Below, piece after piece: positions 8,173 to 16,778 of a stretch of DNA of 64,000 nucleotides (positions are counted from its first letter, which is position 1; every line of letters starts with the position of its first letter). A program made the translations under genes and the position numbers. Source of the stretch: Acidovorax sp. (GTDB lineage: Bacteria; Pseudomonadota; Gammaproteobacteria; Burkholderiales; Burkholderiaceae_C); NCBI RefSeq assembly GCF_021287135.1, contig NZ_JAJTBB010000047.1, positions 109,395 to 173,394 on the forward strand, written 5' to 3'. The notes beneath the pieces are model-generated. The model had not been told where the DNA came from and made no database searches. It saw only the letters and a program-made list of their open reading frames with translations.

Positions 8173-9663
8173 TCACTTCAGCACGTCGCCCACGCACAGG
8201 TACTTGATCTCCACGTAGTCGTCCATGCCGTAGTGCGAGCCTTCGCGGCCCAGGCCGGACTGCTTGACGCCGCCAAACGGCACGTGCTCGGTGGCCAGGA
8301 TGCCCACGTTGATGCCGACCATGCCGTACTCCAGCGCTTCGCCCACGCGGAAGATGCGGCCCACGTCGCGGCTGTAGAAGTAGCTCGCCAGGCCGAACTC
8401 GGTGGCGTTCGCCGCATCAATGGCTTCCTGCTCGGTCTTGAACTTGAACACCGGGGCGAAGGGACCAAAGGTTTCCTCGCGGGCGCACAGCATGTCGGCG
8501 CTGGCGTTGGCGATCACGGTGGGCTCGAAGAACTGGCCCGAGCCCAGGCTCTTGAGGCGCTGGCCGCCGGCCACCACCTGGCCGCCCTTGGCCAGGGCGT
8601 CGTCCACATGGCGCTGCACCTTTTCCAGCGCGGCTTCCTCGATCAGCGGACCCTGGTTCACGCCGTCCTCAAACCCGTTGCCCACCTTGGCCGTCTTGAC
8701 CTTGGCGGCGAACTTGGCCACGAACTCGTCGTACACGCCTTCCTGCACGTAGAAGCGGTTGGTGCACACGCAGGTCTGGCCGGCGTTGCGGTACTTGCTG
8801 GCAAAGGCGCCTTCCACCGCGCTGTCCACGTCGGCATCGTCAAACACGATGAAGGGCGCGTTGCCGCCCAGCTCCAGCGACATCTTCTTGACCGTGGGGG
8901 CGGACTGCGCCATCAGGATGCGGCCCACTTCGGTGCTGCCCGTGAAGCTGATGTGGCGCACCACGTCGCTCGCACACAGCACCTTGCCGATGGCAATGGA
9001 GTTGCTGCTGTCGGCCGGCAGGATGTTGAATACGCCGGCCGGGATGCCCGCGCGCAGGGCCAGCTCGGCCGCGGCCAGGGCCGTGAGCGGCGTGAGTTCG
9101 GCGGGCTTGATGACCACGGGGCAGCCTGCGGCCAGGGCCGGGGCCACCTTGCGCGTGATCATGGCCAGCGGGAAGTTCCACGGCGTGATGGCCGCGCACA
9201 CGCCGATGGGCTGCTTGAGCACCAAGAGGCGCCGGTTGTTGTCGAACTGGGGCAGGGTCTCGCCGTTGACGCGCTTGGCTTCTTCGGCAAACCACTCCAC
9301 GAAGCTCGCGCCGTAGGCCACTTCGCCCTTGGCCTCGGGCAGCGGCTTGCCTTGCTCGGCCGTCATGATGCGGCCCAGGTCGTCCTGGTTCGCCATCAGC
9401 AGGTCGTACCACTTGCGCAGCAGGTTGCTGCGTTCCTTGGCGGTCTTGGCCTTCCAGGCGGGCCAGGCGGCGTTGGCGGCGGCAATCGCGGCCTCAGCGT
9501 CCTGCGGGCCCAGGTTGGCCACATCGGCCAGCTTGGCGCCGGTGGCGGGGTCGTTCACGTCAAAGCGGCTGGCGCCGGCCACCCACTGGCCGTTGATGAG
9601 GCCATCGGTCTTGAGCAGGCTGGGGTCATTGAGCTGTGCGAGGGGAGAGGTCTTCATGTCCAT
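8173..9663 (-). CDS. gabD: Succinate-semialdehyde dehydrogenase (NADP+)
   Basis: A 496-residue aldehyde dehydrogenase that matches the GabD family throughout (N-terminal 'LINGQWVAG'). The catalytic glutamate motif ELGGNAP lies near residue 262 and the catalytic cysteine in GQTCVC near residue 300. It oxidises succinate semialdehyde to succinate, the last step of GABA breakdown. It is the final gene of an operon running from gabT, with only 8 bases to the ureohydrolase upstream. It might also accept 2-oxoglutarate semialdehyde from the neighbouring hydroxyproline pathway, which has no dehydrogenase of its own here. An internal ATG at 9657 would drop two residues. Confidence 0.93.
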   Translation of the reverse strand: MDMKTSPLAQLNDPSLLKTDGLINGQWVAGASRFDVNDPATGAKLADVANLGPQDAEAAIAAANAAWPAWKAKTAKERSNLLRKWYDLLMANQDDLGRIMTAEQGKPLPEAKGEVAYGASFVEWFAEEAKRVNGETLPQFDNNRRLLVLKQPIGVCAAITPWNFPLAMITRKVAPALAAGCPVVIKPAELTPLTALAAAELALRAGIPAGVFNILPADSSNSIAIGKVLCASDVVRHISFTGSTEVGRILMAQSAPTVKKMSLELGGNAPFIVFDDADVDSAVEGAFASKYRNAGQTCVCTNRFYVQEGVYDEFVAKFAAKVKTAKVGNGFEDGVNQGPLIEEAALEKVQRHVDDALAKGGQVVAGGQRLKSLGSGQFFEPTVIANASADMLCAREETFGPFAPVFKFKTEQEAIDAANATEFGLASYFYSRDVGRIFRVGEALEYGMVGINVGILATEHVPFGGVKQSGLGREGSHYGMDDYVEIKYLCVGDVLK

Positions 9664-9671
9664 GGGTTTTC

Positions 9672-10658
9672 TCAGTGTCGTGAAAAAAGAGAGGGCTCAC
9701 GATAGGTGACGCCGGGCAGCACGCATAGCATCTCATACAGCAGGTTGGCTGCCAGCAAGGCCGTGTTGCCGCTGGTGTCATAGGGCGGGCTGACTTCCAC
9801 AAGGTCGCAGCCCACCACGTTCAACCCACGGCAGCCGCGCACGATCTCCAGCCCCTGGGGCACGGTCAGGCCGCCAATTTCGGGGGTGCCTGTGCCTGCT
9901 GCGTAACTGGGGTCCAACCCGTCGATGTCAAAGCTGATGTACACCGGTTGCCGGGTGCCGATACGCTCACGTACCCGGGCCATCAGGGGCACCAAGGACT
10001 GGTACCAGACCTCATGGGCCGGCACCACCGTAAAGCCCTGCTGGCGCGGCCAGTCAAAATCATCCGCCGCATAGCCGGTGCCGCGCAGGCCGATCTGCCA
10101 CACCTTGTCACCGACCAGCAGGCCTTCCTCGATGGCCCTGCGAAACGGTGTCCCATGGGCGATCTTCTCGCCGAACATGTCGTCATTGATGTCCGCGTGC
10201 GCGTCGACGTGGATCAGTGCCACCGGGCCGTGGCGCTTGGCAACAGCCCGCAGAATGGGCAGGGCAATGGTGTGATCGCCGCCCAGCGTCAGGGGGATGC
10301 AACCTTGTCCGAGCACTTCGCCGTAGAAGGCCGTGATGATGTCCAGCGATTTGGACAGCGAGTAGGTGTTGATGGGCACATCGCCCAGGTCTGCGACCTG
10401 CAAGGCGTCAAAGGGCGCGGCGCCCGTGGCCATGTTGTAGGGGCGCAGCAGGCACGATTCGGCACGGATCTGGCGCGGCCCGAAGCGCGTTCCCGACCGA
10501 TTGGAGGTCCCAATGTCCAACGGCACGCCGATAAAAGCCGCATCCAGCCCGCGGGCCGAGGTGGCCACGGGCAGTCGCATCATGCTGGCCAATCCCGCGA
10601 AGCGGGGCATGCTGTTGCCGCCCAGGGGCTGGTTGAGTTGGGGAGTGGAGGAGGTCAT
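9672..10658 (-). CDS. Ureohydrolase: agmatinase or guanidinobutyrase
   Basis: A 328-residue arginase-superfamily enzyme with the binuclear manganese motifs GGDHT (near residue 124), HVDAHADI (near 148) and SFDIDGLDP (near 240). The family includes agmatinase (SpeB), guanidinobutyrase (GbuA) and guanidinopropionase. The operon holds gabT and gabD but no putrescine-consuming gene. Guanidinobutyrase (4-guanidinobutyrate to GABA plus urea) therefore fits the context better than agmatinase. This is inference, because the specificity loop cannot be read reliably by eye. The start at 10658 is an ATG; the next permease gene ends 15 bases upstream. Confidence 0.85.
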   Translation of the reverse strand: MTSSTPQLNQPLGGNSMPRFAGLASMMRLPVATSARGLDAAFIGVPLDIGTSNRSGTRFGPRQIRAESCLLRPYNMATGAAPFDALQVADLGDVPINTYSLSKSLDIITAFYGEVLGQGCIPLTLGGDHTIALPILRAVAKRHGPVALIHVDAHADINDDMFGEKIAHGTPFRRAIEEGLLVGDKVWQIGLRGTGYAADDFDWPRQQGFTVVPAHEVWYQSLVPLMARVRERIGTRQPVYISFDIDGLDPSYAAGTGTPEIGGLTVPQGLEIVRGCRGLNVVGCDLVEVSPPYDTSGNTALLAANLLYEMLCVLPGVTYREPSLFSRH

Positions 10659-10673
10659 GAAGGATTTCCCGGC

Positions 10674-11552
10674 TCAGACTTTGCGGCCGCGAAGCCACTC
10701 CAACGCCAGCAGCAGGCTGGTGGTGAACAGGATCAGCAGCGTGGCCACAGCGGCGATGGTGGGCGAGATGTTCTCGCGGATGCCGTTGAACATCTGCCGC
10801 GGCAGGGTGGACTGGTCGGCCCCGGCCAGGAACAGCGTGACCACCACTTCGTCGAACGAGGTGGCGAAGGCAAACAGCGCACCCGAGATCACGCCCGGTG
10901 CAATCACCGGCAGCGTGATGCGGAAGAAGGTGGCCAGCGGCGTCTCGCCCAGGCTCAGCGAGGCGCGCACCAGGTTGTGGTTGAAGCCCGCCAGCGTGGC
11001 CAGCACGGTGGTCAGCACGAAGGGGGCGCCCAGCGCCGCATGCACGATGATGAGGCCGAAGTAGCTGTCCGCCAGGCCCAGCGGCGCGAAGTAAAGGTAG
11101 GTGGCCACGCCCACCACGATGATGGGCACCACCATCGGGGCGATCAGGATCGTCATGACGGCGCCCTTGAAGCGGAAGTCCGCCCGCGACAGCCCCACGG
11201 CGGCCAGTGTGCCCAGCACGGTGGCGATCACGGTGGCCGCCGGTGCCACGATGAAGCTGTTGCGCGTGGCGCGGACCCATTCGGGCGAATCGAACAGGTG
11301 CTGGTACCACTTGAGCGACCAGCTGTGGATGGGGTAGGCGAGGAAGGAGCTTTCCGAGAACGACAGTGGCACCATCACCAGGATGGGCGCCAGCAGGAAC
11401 GCCAGCACGGCCACGCACAGCGCGCGCACGGCCCACCAGCCGAGCTTGTCGGGCAGGGTGGCGTAGAGGGGAAATTGGGGCAGATAGCGGCGCATGGGAA
11501 GAGATCGTTGGGTTGTGCGGACAAGTTTGAAAACAGCAGTTCTGATGCTCAT
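10674..11552 (-). CDS. ABC transporter permease (PotC/PotI-like)
   Basis: A 292-residue inner-membrane permease with about six transmembrane segments and the binding-protein-dependent transport signature near 'SLGETPLATFFRITLP', where it contacts the ATPase. The family imports spermidine/putrescine and related cations. The start is uncertain: the ATG at 11552 adds 19 residues ahead of a second ATG at 11495, and neither has a good ribosome-binding site. It pairs with the PotB-like permease upstream. Confidence 0.88.
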   Translation of the reverse strand: MSIRTAVFKLVRTTQRSLPMRRYLPQFPLYATLPDKLGWWAVRALCVAVLAFLLAPILVMVPLSFSESSFLAYPIHSWSLKWYQHLFDSPEWVRATRNSFIVAPAATVIATVLGTLAAVGLSRADFRFKGAVMTILIAPMVVPIIVVGVATYLYFAPLGLADSYFGLIIVHAALGAPFVLTTVLATLAGFNHNLVRASLSLGETPLATFFRITLPVIAPGVISGALFAFATSFDEVVVTLFLAGADQSTLPRQMFNGIRENISPTIAAVATLLILFTTSLLLALEWLRGRKV

Positions 11553-11610
11553 GGCCCTTGCAACTGGCGCACCCCGGGGCAGTGCACCCGTGGAACCGGC
11601 TTTGCCGGGC

Positions 11611-11660
11611 CGCCGGGTGCGTCCCCCTGGGGGGAAGGCGCCGTAGGCGACTCAGGGGGG
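11611..11660. repeat. GC-rich dispersed 3'-end element, copy 1
   Basis: Contains GTCCCCCTGGGGGGAAGGCG followed by CGTAGGCGACTCAGGGGGG. The same core recurs at 26188-26238. Both copies lie downstream of a minus-strand gene stop and can fold into GC-rich hairpins. Confidence 0.65.
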
Positions 11661-11671
11661 TGTTTCCTTTC

Positions 11672-12934
11672 TCATCCCAGACTCAGTTCGGCCTTGCCGA
11701 TGCGGCGGTACACGCCGTAGAGCACCAGCGTGGCGGCCAGCAGCAGCGCGCCCAGCGCGCAGGCCATGCCCCAGTTGACCTCCACGTTGGTGTAGCGCGC
11801 GATGTAGTAGCTCAGCATCTGGTCGTCGGCACCGCCCAGCAGCGCGGGCGTCACGTAGTAGCCGATGGCCAGGATGAACACCAGCAGCGCGCCGGCACCG
11901 ATGCCGGGGTAGGTCTGCGGCACATACACGCGGAAGAAGGCTGCGATGGGCGAGCTGCCCAGCGACACCGCGGCGCGCTGGTAGGTGGGCGGCACGTTCT
12001 TCATCACGCTGTACAGCGGCAGGATCATGAAGGGCAGCAGGATGTGCACCATGGCGATCACGACGCCGGTGCGGTTGAACAGCAGCGCCAGCGGCTCGCT
12101 GATGATCCCCAGGCCCATCAGGCCACGGTTGACCAGGCCTTCAGACTGCAGCAGCACGATCCATGCGGCCACGCGCACCAGAATGGAGGTCCAGAACGGC
12201 ACCAGCACCAGGATCATCAGCACATTGGCCTGGCGCGCAGGCAGGCTGGCCAGCCACCAGGCCAGCGGGTAGCCCAGCAGCAGGCACACCAGCGTGACCA
12301 CCAGGCTGATGTGGAACGTGCGCAGCAGGATGCCGCCGAAGGCCCGTTGCTCCTCGGGCATGCGTTCGACGTGGCCCTGCGCGTCGCGCTGCAGGTCCAC
12401 CGAGGCGAGCAGGTAGTCCGGCGTCCACCGGGCGCCGTTCTTGGCGATGGCCTGCCACAGCGGGGCTTCGGCCCAGCGCGCGTCCTTCTCCAGCAGCTGC
12501 GCGCGGATCGAATCCGGCGTGCCTTCCAGCGGCAGCGCACGGTAGGCTCCCATGATGAGCGAGCGCGCACCCGGCACTTCGGTGTTGAGCCGGCGTGCCA
12601 GCGCACCCGCGTCGGAGCTGTCGGGCAGGCGGGCCAGGTCCTGCATCAGGGCCGCGTAGGCCGGGGCGCCGGGGGCGTCCTTGCGGTTCCAGCCATCCAG
12701 GGCGTGCACGGTGGCGGGCAGGGCGTTGGCGACTTCGGGGTTTTCCACGGCGCGCTGCAACAGCGCGACGATGGGCACCAGCAGCGTGAGCAGCAGGAAC
12801 ACCAGCAGCGGCAAGGTCAGCGCAAACGCGCGCCATTTGCGGCGGGATTCAGCGCGTGCCAGGGCAGCGTGCAGCGCGCCGGGCGTGCTGCCGCCGGTGG
12901 CGATGGCGTGGGGATGGGCCAAGGTGGCTTGCAT
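11672..12934 (-). CDS. ABC transporter permease (PotB/PotH-like), enlarged
   Basis: A 420-residue permease, longer than the ~280-300 usual for PotB. The first membrane segment (about residues 38-62) is followed by a soluble stretch of about 140 residues before the remaining membrane segments begin near 208. The signature region 'AVSLGSSPIAAFFRVYVPQTYPG' is present. The extra loop is predicted periplasmic. It forms the permease pair with the downstream PotC-like protein. Its start is 49 bases downstream of the binding-protein stop. Confidence 0.88.
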   Translation of the reverse strand: MQATLAHPHAIATGGSTPGALHAALARAESRRKWRAFALTLPLLVFLLLTLLVPIVALLQRAVENPEVANALPATVHALDGWNRKDAPGAPAYAALMQDLARLPDSSDAGALARRLNTEVPGARSLIMGAYRALPLEGTPDSIRAQLLEKDARWAEAPLWQAIAKNGARWTPDYLLASVDLQRDAQGHVERMPEEQRAFGGILLRTFHISLVVTLVCLLLGYPLAWWLASLPARQANVLMILVLVPFWTSILVRVAAWIVLLQSEGLVNRGLMGLGIISEPLALLFNRTGVVIAMVHILLPFMILPLYSVMKNVPPTYQRAAVSLGSSPIAAFFRVYVPQTYPGIGAGALLVFILAIGYYVTPALLGGADDQMLSYYIARYTNVEVNWGMACALGALLLAATLVLYGVYRRIGKAELSLG

Positions 12935-12983
12935 GAAGGTGTCCTGCTCTCAGCGTTTCACAAGGGGCTCGGGTGCCGTGGCC

Positions 12984-14015
12984 TTATTGGGTGGCCCAGG
13001 CGGCAAAGCGCTTTTCCAGCGCCTCGCCCTGGTCGGCCCAGAAGCCCACGTTGAACTGCAGGGCTTCCTTGGCGTTGGTGGCCGAGGTGGGCAGGTCGTC
13101 CAGCACCTTCTTGTCCAGCGACGCCAGGGCCTTGGTGTTGGCCGGGCCGTAGGCGATGTTCTGGGCGTAGGCGGCCTGCTGCGGCGCCTGCATCGTGAAG
13201 GCAATGAACTTCACCGCCGCGTCCTTGTTCGGCGAGCCCTTGGGGATAGCCCAGTAGTCCAGGTCGTAGATGCCGCCGGGCCAGTAGATCTTGAGGTTGC
13301 GGCCTTCTCGGTTGGCGGCATCGATGCGGCCGTTGAACACCGTGGTCAGCGCGACGTCGCCCGCCACCAGGAACTGGGGTGCCTGGGCACCGGCTTCCCA
13401 CCACTGGATGTTGGGCTTGAGTTCGGTGAGCTTCTTGAAGGCGCGGTCGGCGCCGTCCTTGGTGGCCAGCACCTTGTACACGTCGGCGGGCTTCACGCCG
13501 TCGGCCAGCAGGGCGAATTCCAGGTTGTAGCGTGCGCCCTTGCGCATGCCGCGCTTGCCGGGGATCTTCTTGGTGTCCCAGAAGTCGGCCCAGCTGGTCG
13601 GCGGGGTTTTGAGCTTGTCGCCGTTGTAGGCCATGACGGTGGACCACACGAAGATACCCACGGCGCACTCGTTCACGGCGGCGGGCAGCAGGTCGGACTT
13701 CGGCAGGATCTTGCTGTAGTCCAGCTTTTCGTACAGGCCTTCATCGCAGCCGCGGGCGGCGTCGGGCGACTCAACTTCCACCACGTCCCAGGTGACCTTC
13801 TTGGTCTCCACCATGGCCTTCACCTTGGCCTGCTCGCCGTTGTATTCCACGGCCACGATCTTGTTGCCCTGCTTTTCGTAGGGCTCGTAGAACGCCTTTT
13901 TCTGCGCGTTGGCATTGGCGCCGCCAAAGTTCACGACGGTGAGTTGCTGCTGCGCGAAGCTGGGCAGGGCCAGACAGGCAGCCAGGGATGCGCAGGCGAT
14001 AAGGCTCTTTTTCAT
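12984..14015 (-). CDS. Periplasmic polyamine-type substrate-binding protein (PotD/PotF-like)
   Basis: The protein has 343 residues from the ATG at 14015, with an AAGGA ribosome-binding site. It has a clear Sec signal peptide (MKKSLIACASLAACLALPSFA, probable cut after residue 21), then a type 2 periplasmic binding fold ('LTVVNFGGANANAQKKAF', 'WADFWDTKKIPGKRGMR'). It delivers substrate to the adjacent permeases. The operon suggests a guanidino compound, GABA or a polyamine as ligand. It is 125 bases from the ATPase stop codon upstream. Confidence 0.9.
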   Translation of the reverse strand: MKKSLIACASLAACLALPSFAQQQLTVVNFGGANANAQKKAFYEPYEKQGNKIVAVEYNGEQAKVKAMVETKKVTWDVVEVESPDAARGCDEGLYEKLDYSKILPKSDLLPAAVNECAVGIFVWSTVMAYNGDKLKTPPTSWADFWDTKKIPGKRGMRKGARYNLEFALLADGVKPADVYKVLATKDGADRAFKKLTELKPNIQWWEAGAQAPQFLVAGDVALTTVFNGRIDAANREGRNLKIYWPGGIYDLDYWAIPKGSPNKDAAVKFIAFTMQAPQQAAYAQNIAYGPANTKALASLDKKVLDDLPTSATNAKEALQFNVGFWADQGEALEKRFAAWATQ

Positions 14016-14140
14016 GGTTTTTCCTTGGGTTGTGGTGGAACGGAACGGGAACACGAGCGAGGGAGAACGGGGGCAAAAAAAGGCAAACAAGGGGCGTGGC
14101 AAGGCGGCAGCTTTCCGGCAGAAAGGAATGCAGCCCGGCG

Positions 14141-15241
14141 CTACGCGGCGTAGATGCGGGTGGTGGCCGGCGGAAACTCCAGCAGCACCTGATCGCCCGG
14201 CTGCGGGTGGCTGCACGGTGTCCCGGCGGGGGACAGCGGCAGCTTCACCGTGGCCTGGTCCTGGCCGTGGCCCAGGTCGCACATCAGGCGCTGGTGGTCG
14301 CCGTAGTAGATGGTGCGTGCCACGGTGGCCGGGATGGCGTTGGGCCGGGGGTAGTCGGACGAGGGGTGCAGCACAATGCGCTCGGGGCGCACGCAGGCTT
14401 GCACGCGCGCGCCCAGCGCAGCCTGGTTCACATTCACGCCGGGCAGCAGGAAGCCGCCGGGCAGCTGGATGGCAGCGTCGCTGCCTGCGCCTTGCAGGGT
14501 GCCGGTGAGCACGGTGCTGTCACCCACGAAGCCCGCCACAAAGCGGTTGCTCGGCGTTTCGTAGAGGCTCTCCACATCGGCCAGCTGCTGGATCACGCCC
14601 TCGTTGAACACGGCCACGCGGTCGCTCATGGTCAGGGCTTCGCCCTGGTCGTGCGTCACGTAGACAAAGGTCACGCCCAGCTGGTGGTGCAGTTCCTTGA
14701 GCTCGATCTGCATGTGCTCGCGCAATTGCTTGTCCAGCGCGCCCAGGGGCTCGTCCATCAGCACCAGCTGCGGGTTGAACACCAGCGCGCGCGCCAGGGC
14801 CACGCGCTGCTGCTGCCCGCCCGACAGGCGCGCGGGAAGGCGGTCGGCCATGCCGCCCAGGCGCACCATGTCCAGCGCCTTCTTCACGCGCTCGGCCTGC
14901 TCGGCCTTGGGCACCTTGCGCACCGTCAGCGGGTAGGCCACGTTCTCGCCCACGGTGAGGTGGGGGAACAGGGCGTAGTTCTGGAACACCATGCCGAAGT
15001 TGCGCTTGTGCGGTGGCGTGCTCGTGATCTGCTTGCCGTCCAGGAGGATGTCGCCCGCGGTGGGCGACTCGAACCCGGCCAGCATCATCAGCGTGGTGGT
15101 CTTGCCCGAGCCCGAAGGGCCGAGCAGGCTGAGGAACTCGCCGCGCTGTATGTCCAGATCCAGCGAGCGCACGACCAGCTGCTCGCCGTCATAAGTCTTT
15201 TGCACACCGCTGAAGCGCACCAGGGGTTCGGCTTGGGTCAT
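14141..15241 (-). CDS. ABC transporter ATP-binding protein (PotA/PotG-like)
   Basis: The protein has 366 residues from the ATG at 15241. It shows Walker A GPSGSGKTT near residues 41-49, the signature LSGGQQQR, Walker B LVLMDEP and the switch histidine in VTHDQ. A C-terminal TOBE-like regulatory domain follows from about residue 240 ('ACVRPERIVL'). It energises the importer formed with the two permeases and the binding protein. The order gabT-potA-potF-potB-potC-ureohydrolase-gabD on one strand indicates a single operon. Confidence 0.92.
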   Translation of the reverse strand: MTQAEPLVRFSGVQKTYDGEQLVVRSLDLDIQRGEFLSLLGPSGSGKTTTLMMLAGFESPTAGDILLDGKQITSTPPHKRNFGMVFQNYALFPHLTVGENVAYPLTVRKVPKAEQAERVKKALDMVRLGGMADRLPARLSGGQQQRVALARALVFNPQLVLMDEPLGALDKQLREHMQIELKELHHQLGVTFVYVTHDQGEALTMSDRVAVFNEGVIQQLADVESLYETPSNRFVAGFVGDSTVLTGTLQGAGSDAAIQLPGGFLLPGVNVNQAALGARVQACVRPERIVLHPSSDYPRPNAIPATVARTIYYGDHQRLMCDLGHGQDQATVKLPLSPAGTPCSHPQPGDQVLLEFPPATTRIYAA

Positions 15242-15284
15242 GGTCGGTGGCATCTGGTAGGTGGAGTGGAGGGCCGGGCGCATG

Positions 15285-16589
15285 TCATTTCGCAGCCGCG
15301 GCCACGGCTTCAAAGCTGGCTGCCAGGATGGCCAGGCCCTCCTGCAGCAGGTCGTCGGACGCCGTGAGCGGCACCAGGATGCGGATCACGTTGCCGTAGG
15401 TGCCGCAGGACAGCAGGATGAGCCCGCGCCGTGCGGCCTCGGCCACCACCTTCTTGGTGAGCGCGGCGTCGGGGCGGTGCACGTCGCCGTTCTCGAACAG
15501 CTCAAGGGCCACCATGGCGCCCAGGCCGCGCACGTCGCCGATGGCGGGTACTTTGGCCGCGATTTCTTTCAGACCCCTGACCAGCAGGGCGCCCATGTCC
15601 TGGCTGCGGGCCAGGAGCTTTTCGCTTTCGAACGCCTCGATCACGGCCAGGGCGGCGGCGCAGGCCACGGGGCTGCCGGCATAGGTGCCGCCCAGACCGC
15701 CCGCGGCGGGGGCGTCGATCACGTCGGCGCGGCCCACCACGCCCGACAGGGGGAAGCCGCCCGCCAGCGACTTGGCCGTGGTGATGAGGTCGGGCGCCAC
15801 CGGCCATTGTTCGCAGGCGAACCAGGTGCCGGTGCGGCCAGCGCCGGTCTGCACTTCGTCGGCGATCAGCAGGATGCCGTAGCGGTCGGCCAGGGCCTTC
15901 AGGCCGGTGATGAACTCAGGCGGCGCCACGTAGAAGCCGCCTTCGCCCTGCACGGGCTCGACGATGAAGGCCGCCACGCGCTCGGGCTCGATGTCGTTCT
16001 TGAAGATCAGCTCGACCGAGTGCAGGGCCTGCTCCACGCTCACGCCATGCAGCGCGTTGGGGAACAGCGCGTGGTACATCTCGCCCGGGAAGGGGCCGAA
16101 GCCGACCTTGTACGGCGCGACCTTGCCCGTGAGGCCCAGCGTGAGGTTGGTGCGGCCGTGGTAGCCGCCGGTGAAGGCGATCACGCCGGGGCGCTTGGTG
16201 TAGGCGCGGGCGATCTTGATGGCGTTTTCCACGGCCTCGGCGCCGGTCGTCAGCAACAGGCTCTTCTTGGCAAAGGCGCCGGGGGCCATCGTGTTCAGGC
16301 GCTCGCACACCTCCACGTAGGGCTCGTAGGCCACGACCTGGAAGCAGGTGTGCGTGTACAGGTCGAGCTGGGCCTTCACGGCGGCGATCACGGCGGGGTG
16401 CAGGTGGCCGGTGTTGAGCACCGCGATGCCGCCGGCGAAATCGATGAAGCGGCGGCCTTCCACGTCCCACAGTTCGGCGTTGAGGGCTTTGTGGATGAAC
16501 AGGTCATGGGCCTGGCCCACGCCACGAGCCACGGCGGCATGGCGGCGGGCGAGGAGGGCGGCGTTGGTGAAATGGCGGTCTTGCTGCAT
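15285..16589 (-). CDS. gabT: 4-aminobutyrate aminotransferase
   Basis: A 434-residue class III aminotransferase starting at the ATG at 16589. It has LLIADEVQTGAGRTG and the PLP lysine in TTAKSLAGG (about K273), as in GabT/PuuE. It transfers the amino group of GABA to 2-oxoglutarate, giving succinate semialdehyde for GabD. It is the first gene of the operon and is divergent from the MocR-type regulator. 5-aminovalerate is a possible alternative substrate for the family. Confidence 0.93.
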   Translation of the reverse strand: MQQDRHFTNAALLARRHAAVARGVGQAHDLFIHKALNAELWDVEGRRFIDFAGGIAVLNTGHLHPAVIAAVKAQLDLYTHTCFQVVAYEPYVEVCERLNTMAPGAFAKKSLLLTTGAEAVENAIKIARAYTKRPGVIAFTGGYHGRTNLTLGLTGKVAPYKVGFGPFPGEMYHALFPNALHGVSVEQALHSVELIFKNDIEPERVAAFIVEPVQGEGGFYVAPPEFITGLKALADRYGILLIADEVQTGAGRTGTWFACEQWPVAPDLITTAKSLAGGFPLSGVVGRADVIDAPAAGGLGGTYAGSPVACAAALAVIEAFESEKLLARSQDMGALLVRGLKEIAAKVPAIGDVRGLGAMVALELFENGDVHRPDAALTKKVVAEAARRGLILLSCGTYGNVIRILVPLTASDDLLQEGLAILAASFEAVAAAAK

Positions 16590-16663
16590 GGCGATGGTCG
16601 GGGGTAGTGGACGGGAAATGAAGGAATGGAACGGATTCTGGAAGTCGCGCCCCGCACCGTCCA

Positions 16664-16717
16664 TGTACAGCGCAGCGCTGTTTTGCGCGCACTGTGCAGG
16701 TCTAAAATCCTGTACAG
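16664..16717. promoter_or_regulatory. Candidate operator region between gabT and the MocR regulator
   Basis: Three copies of TGT(A/G)CAG occur at 16664-16670, 16693-16699 and 16711-16717 in the 189-base divergent promoter region. MocR/GabR regulators bind direct repeats in such regions, so these are plausible sites. The exact motif for this protein is not known. Confidence 0.45.
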
Positions 16718-16778
16718 GCAATCCCTAATTTGGTGTGCGCCAAGCAGGTGCACAATTCGGCCCTTTTTCCCTTTCTTG

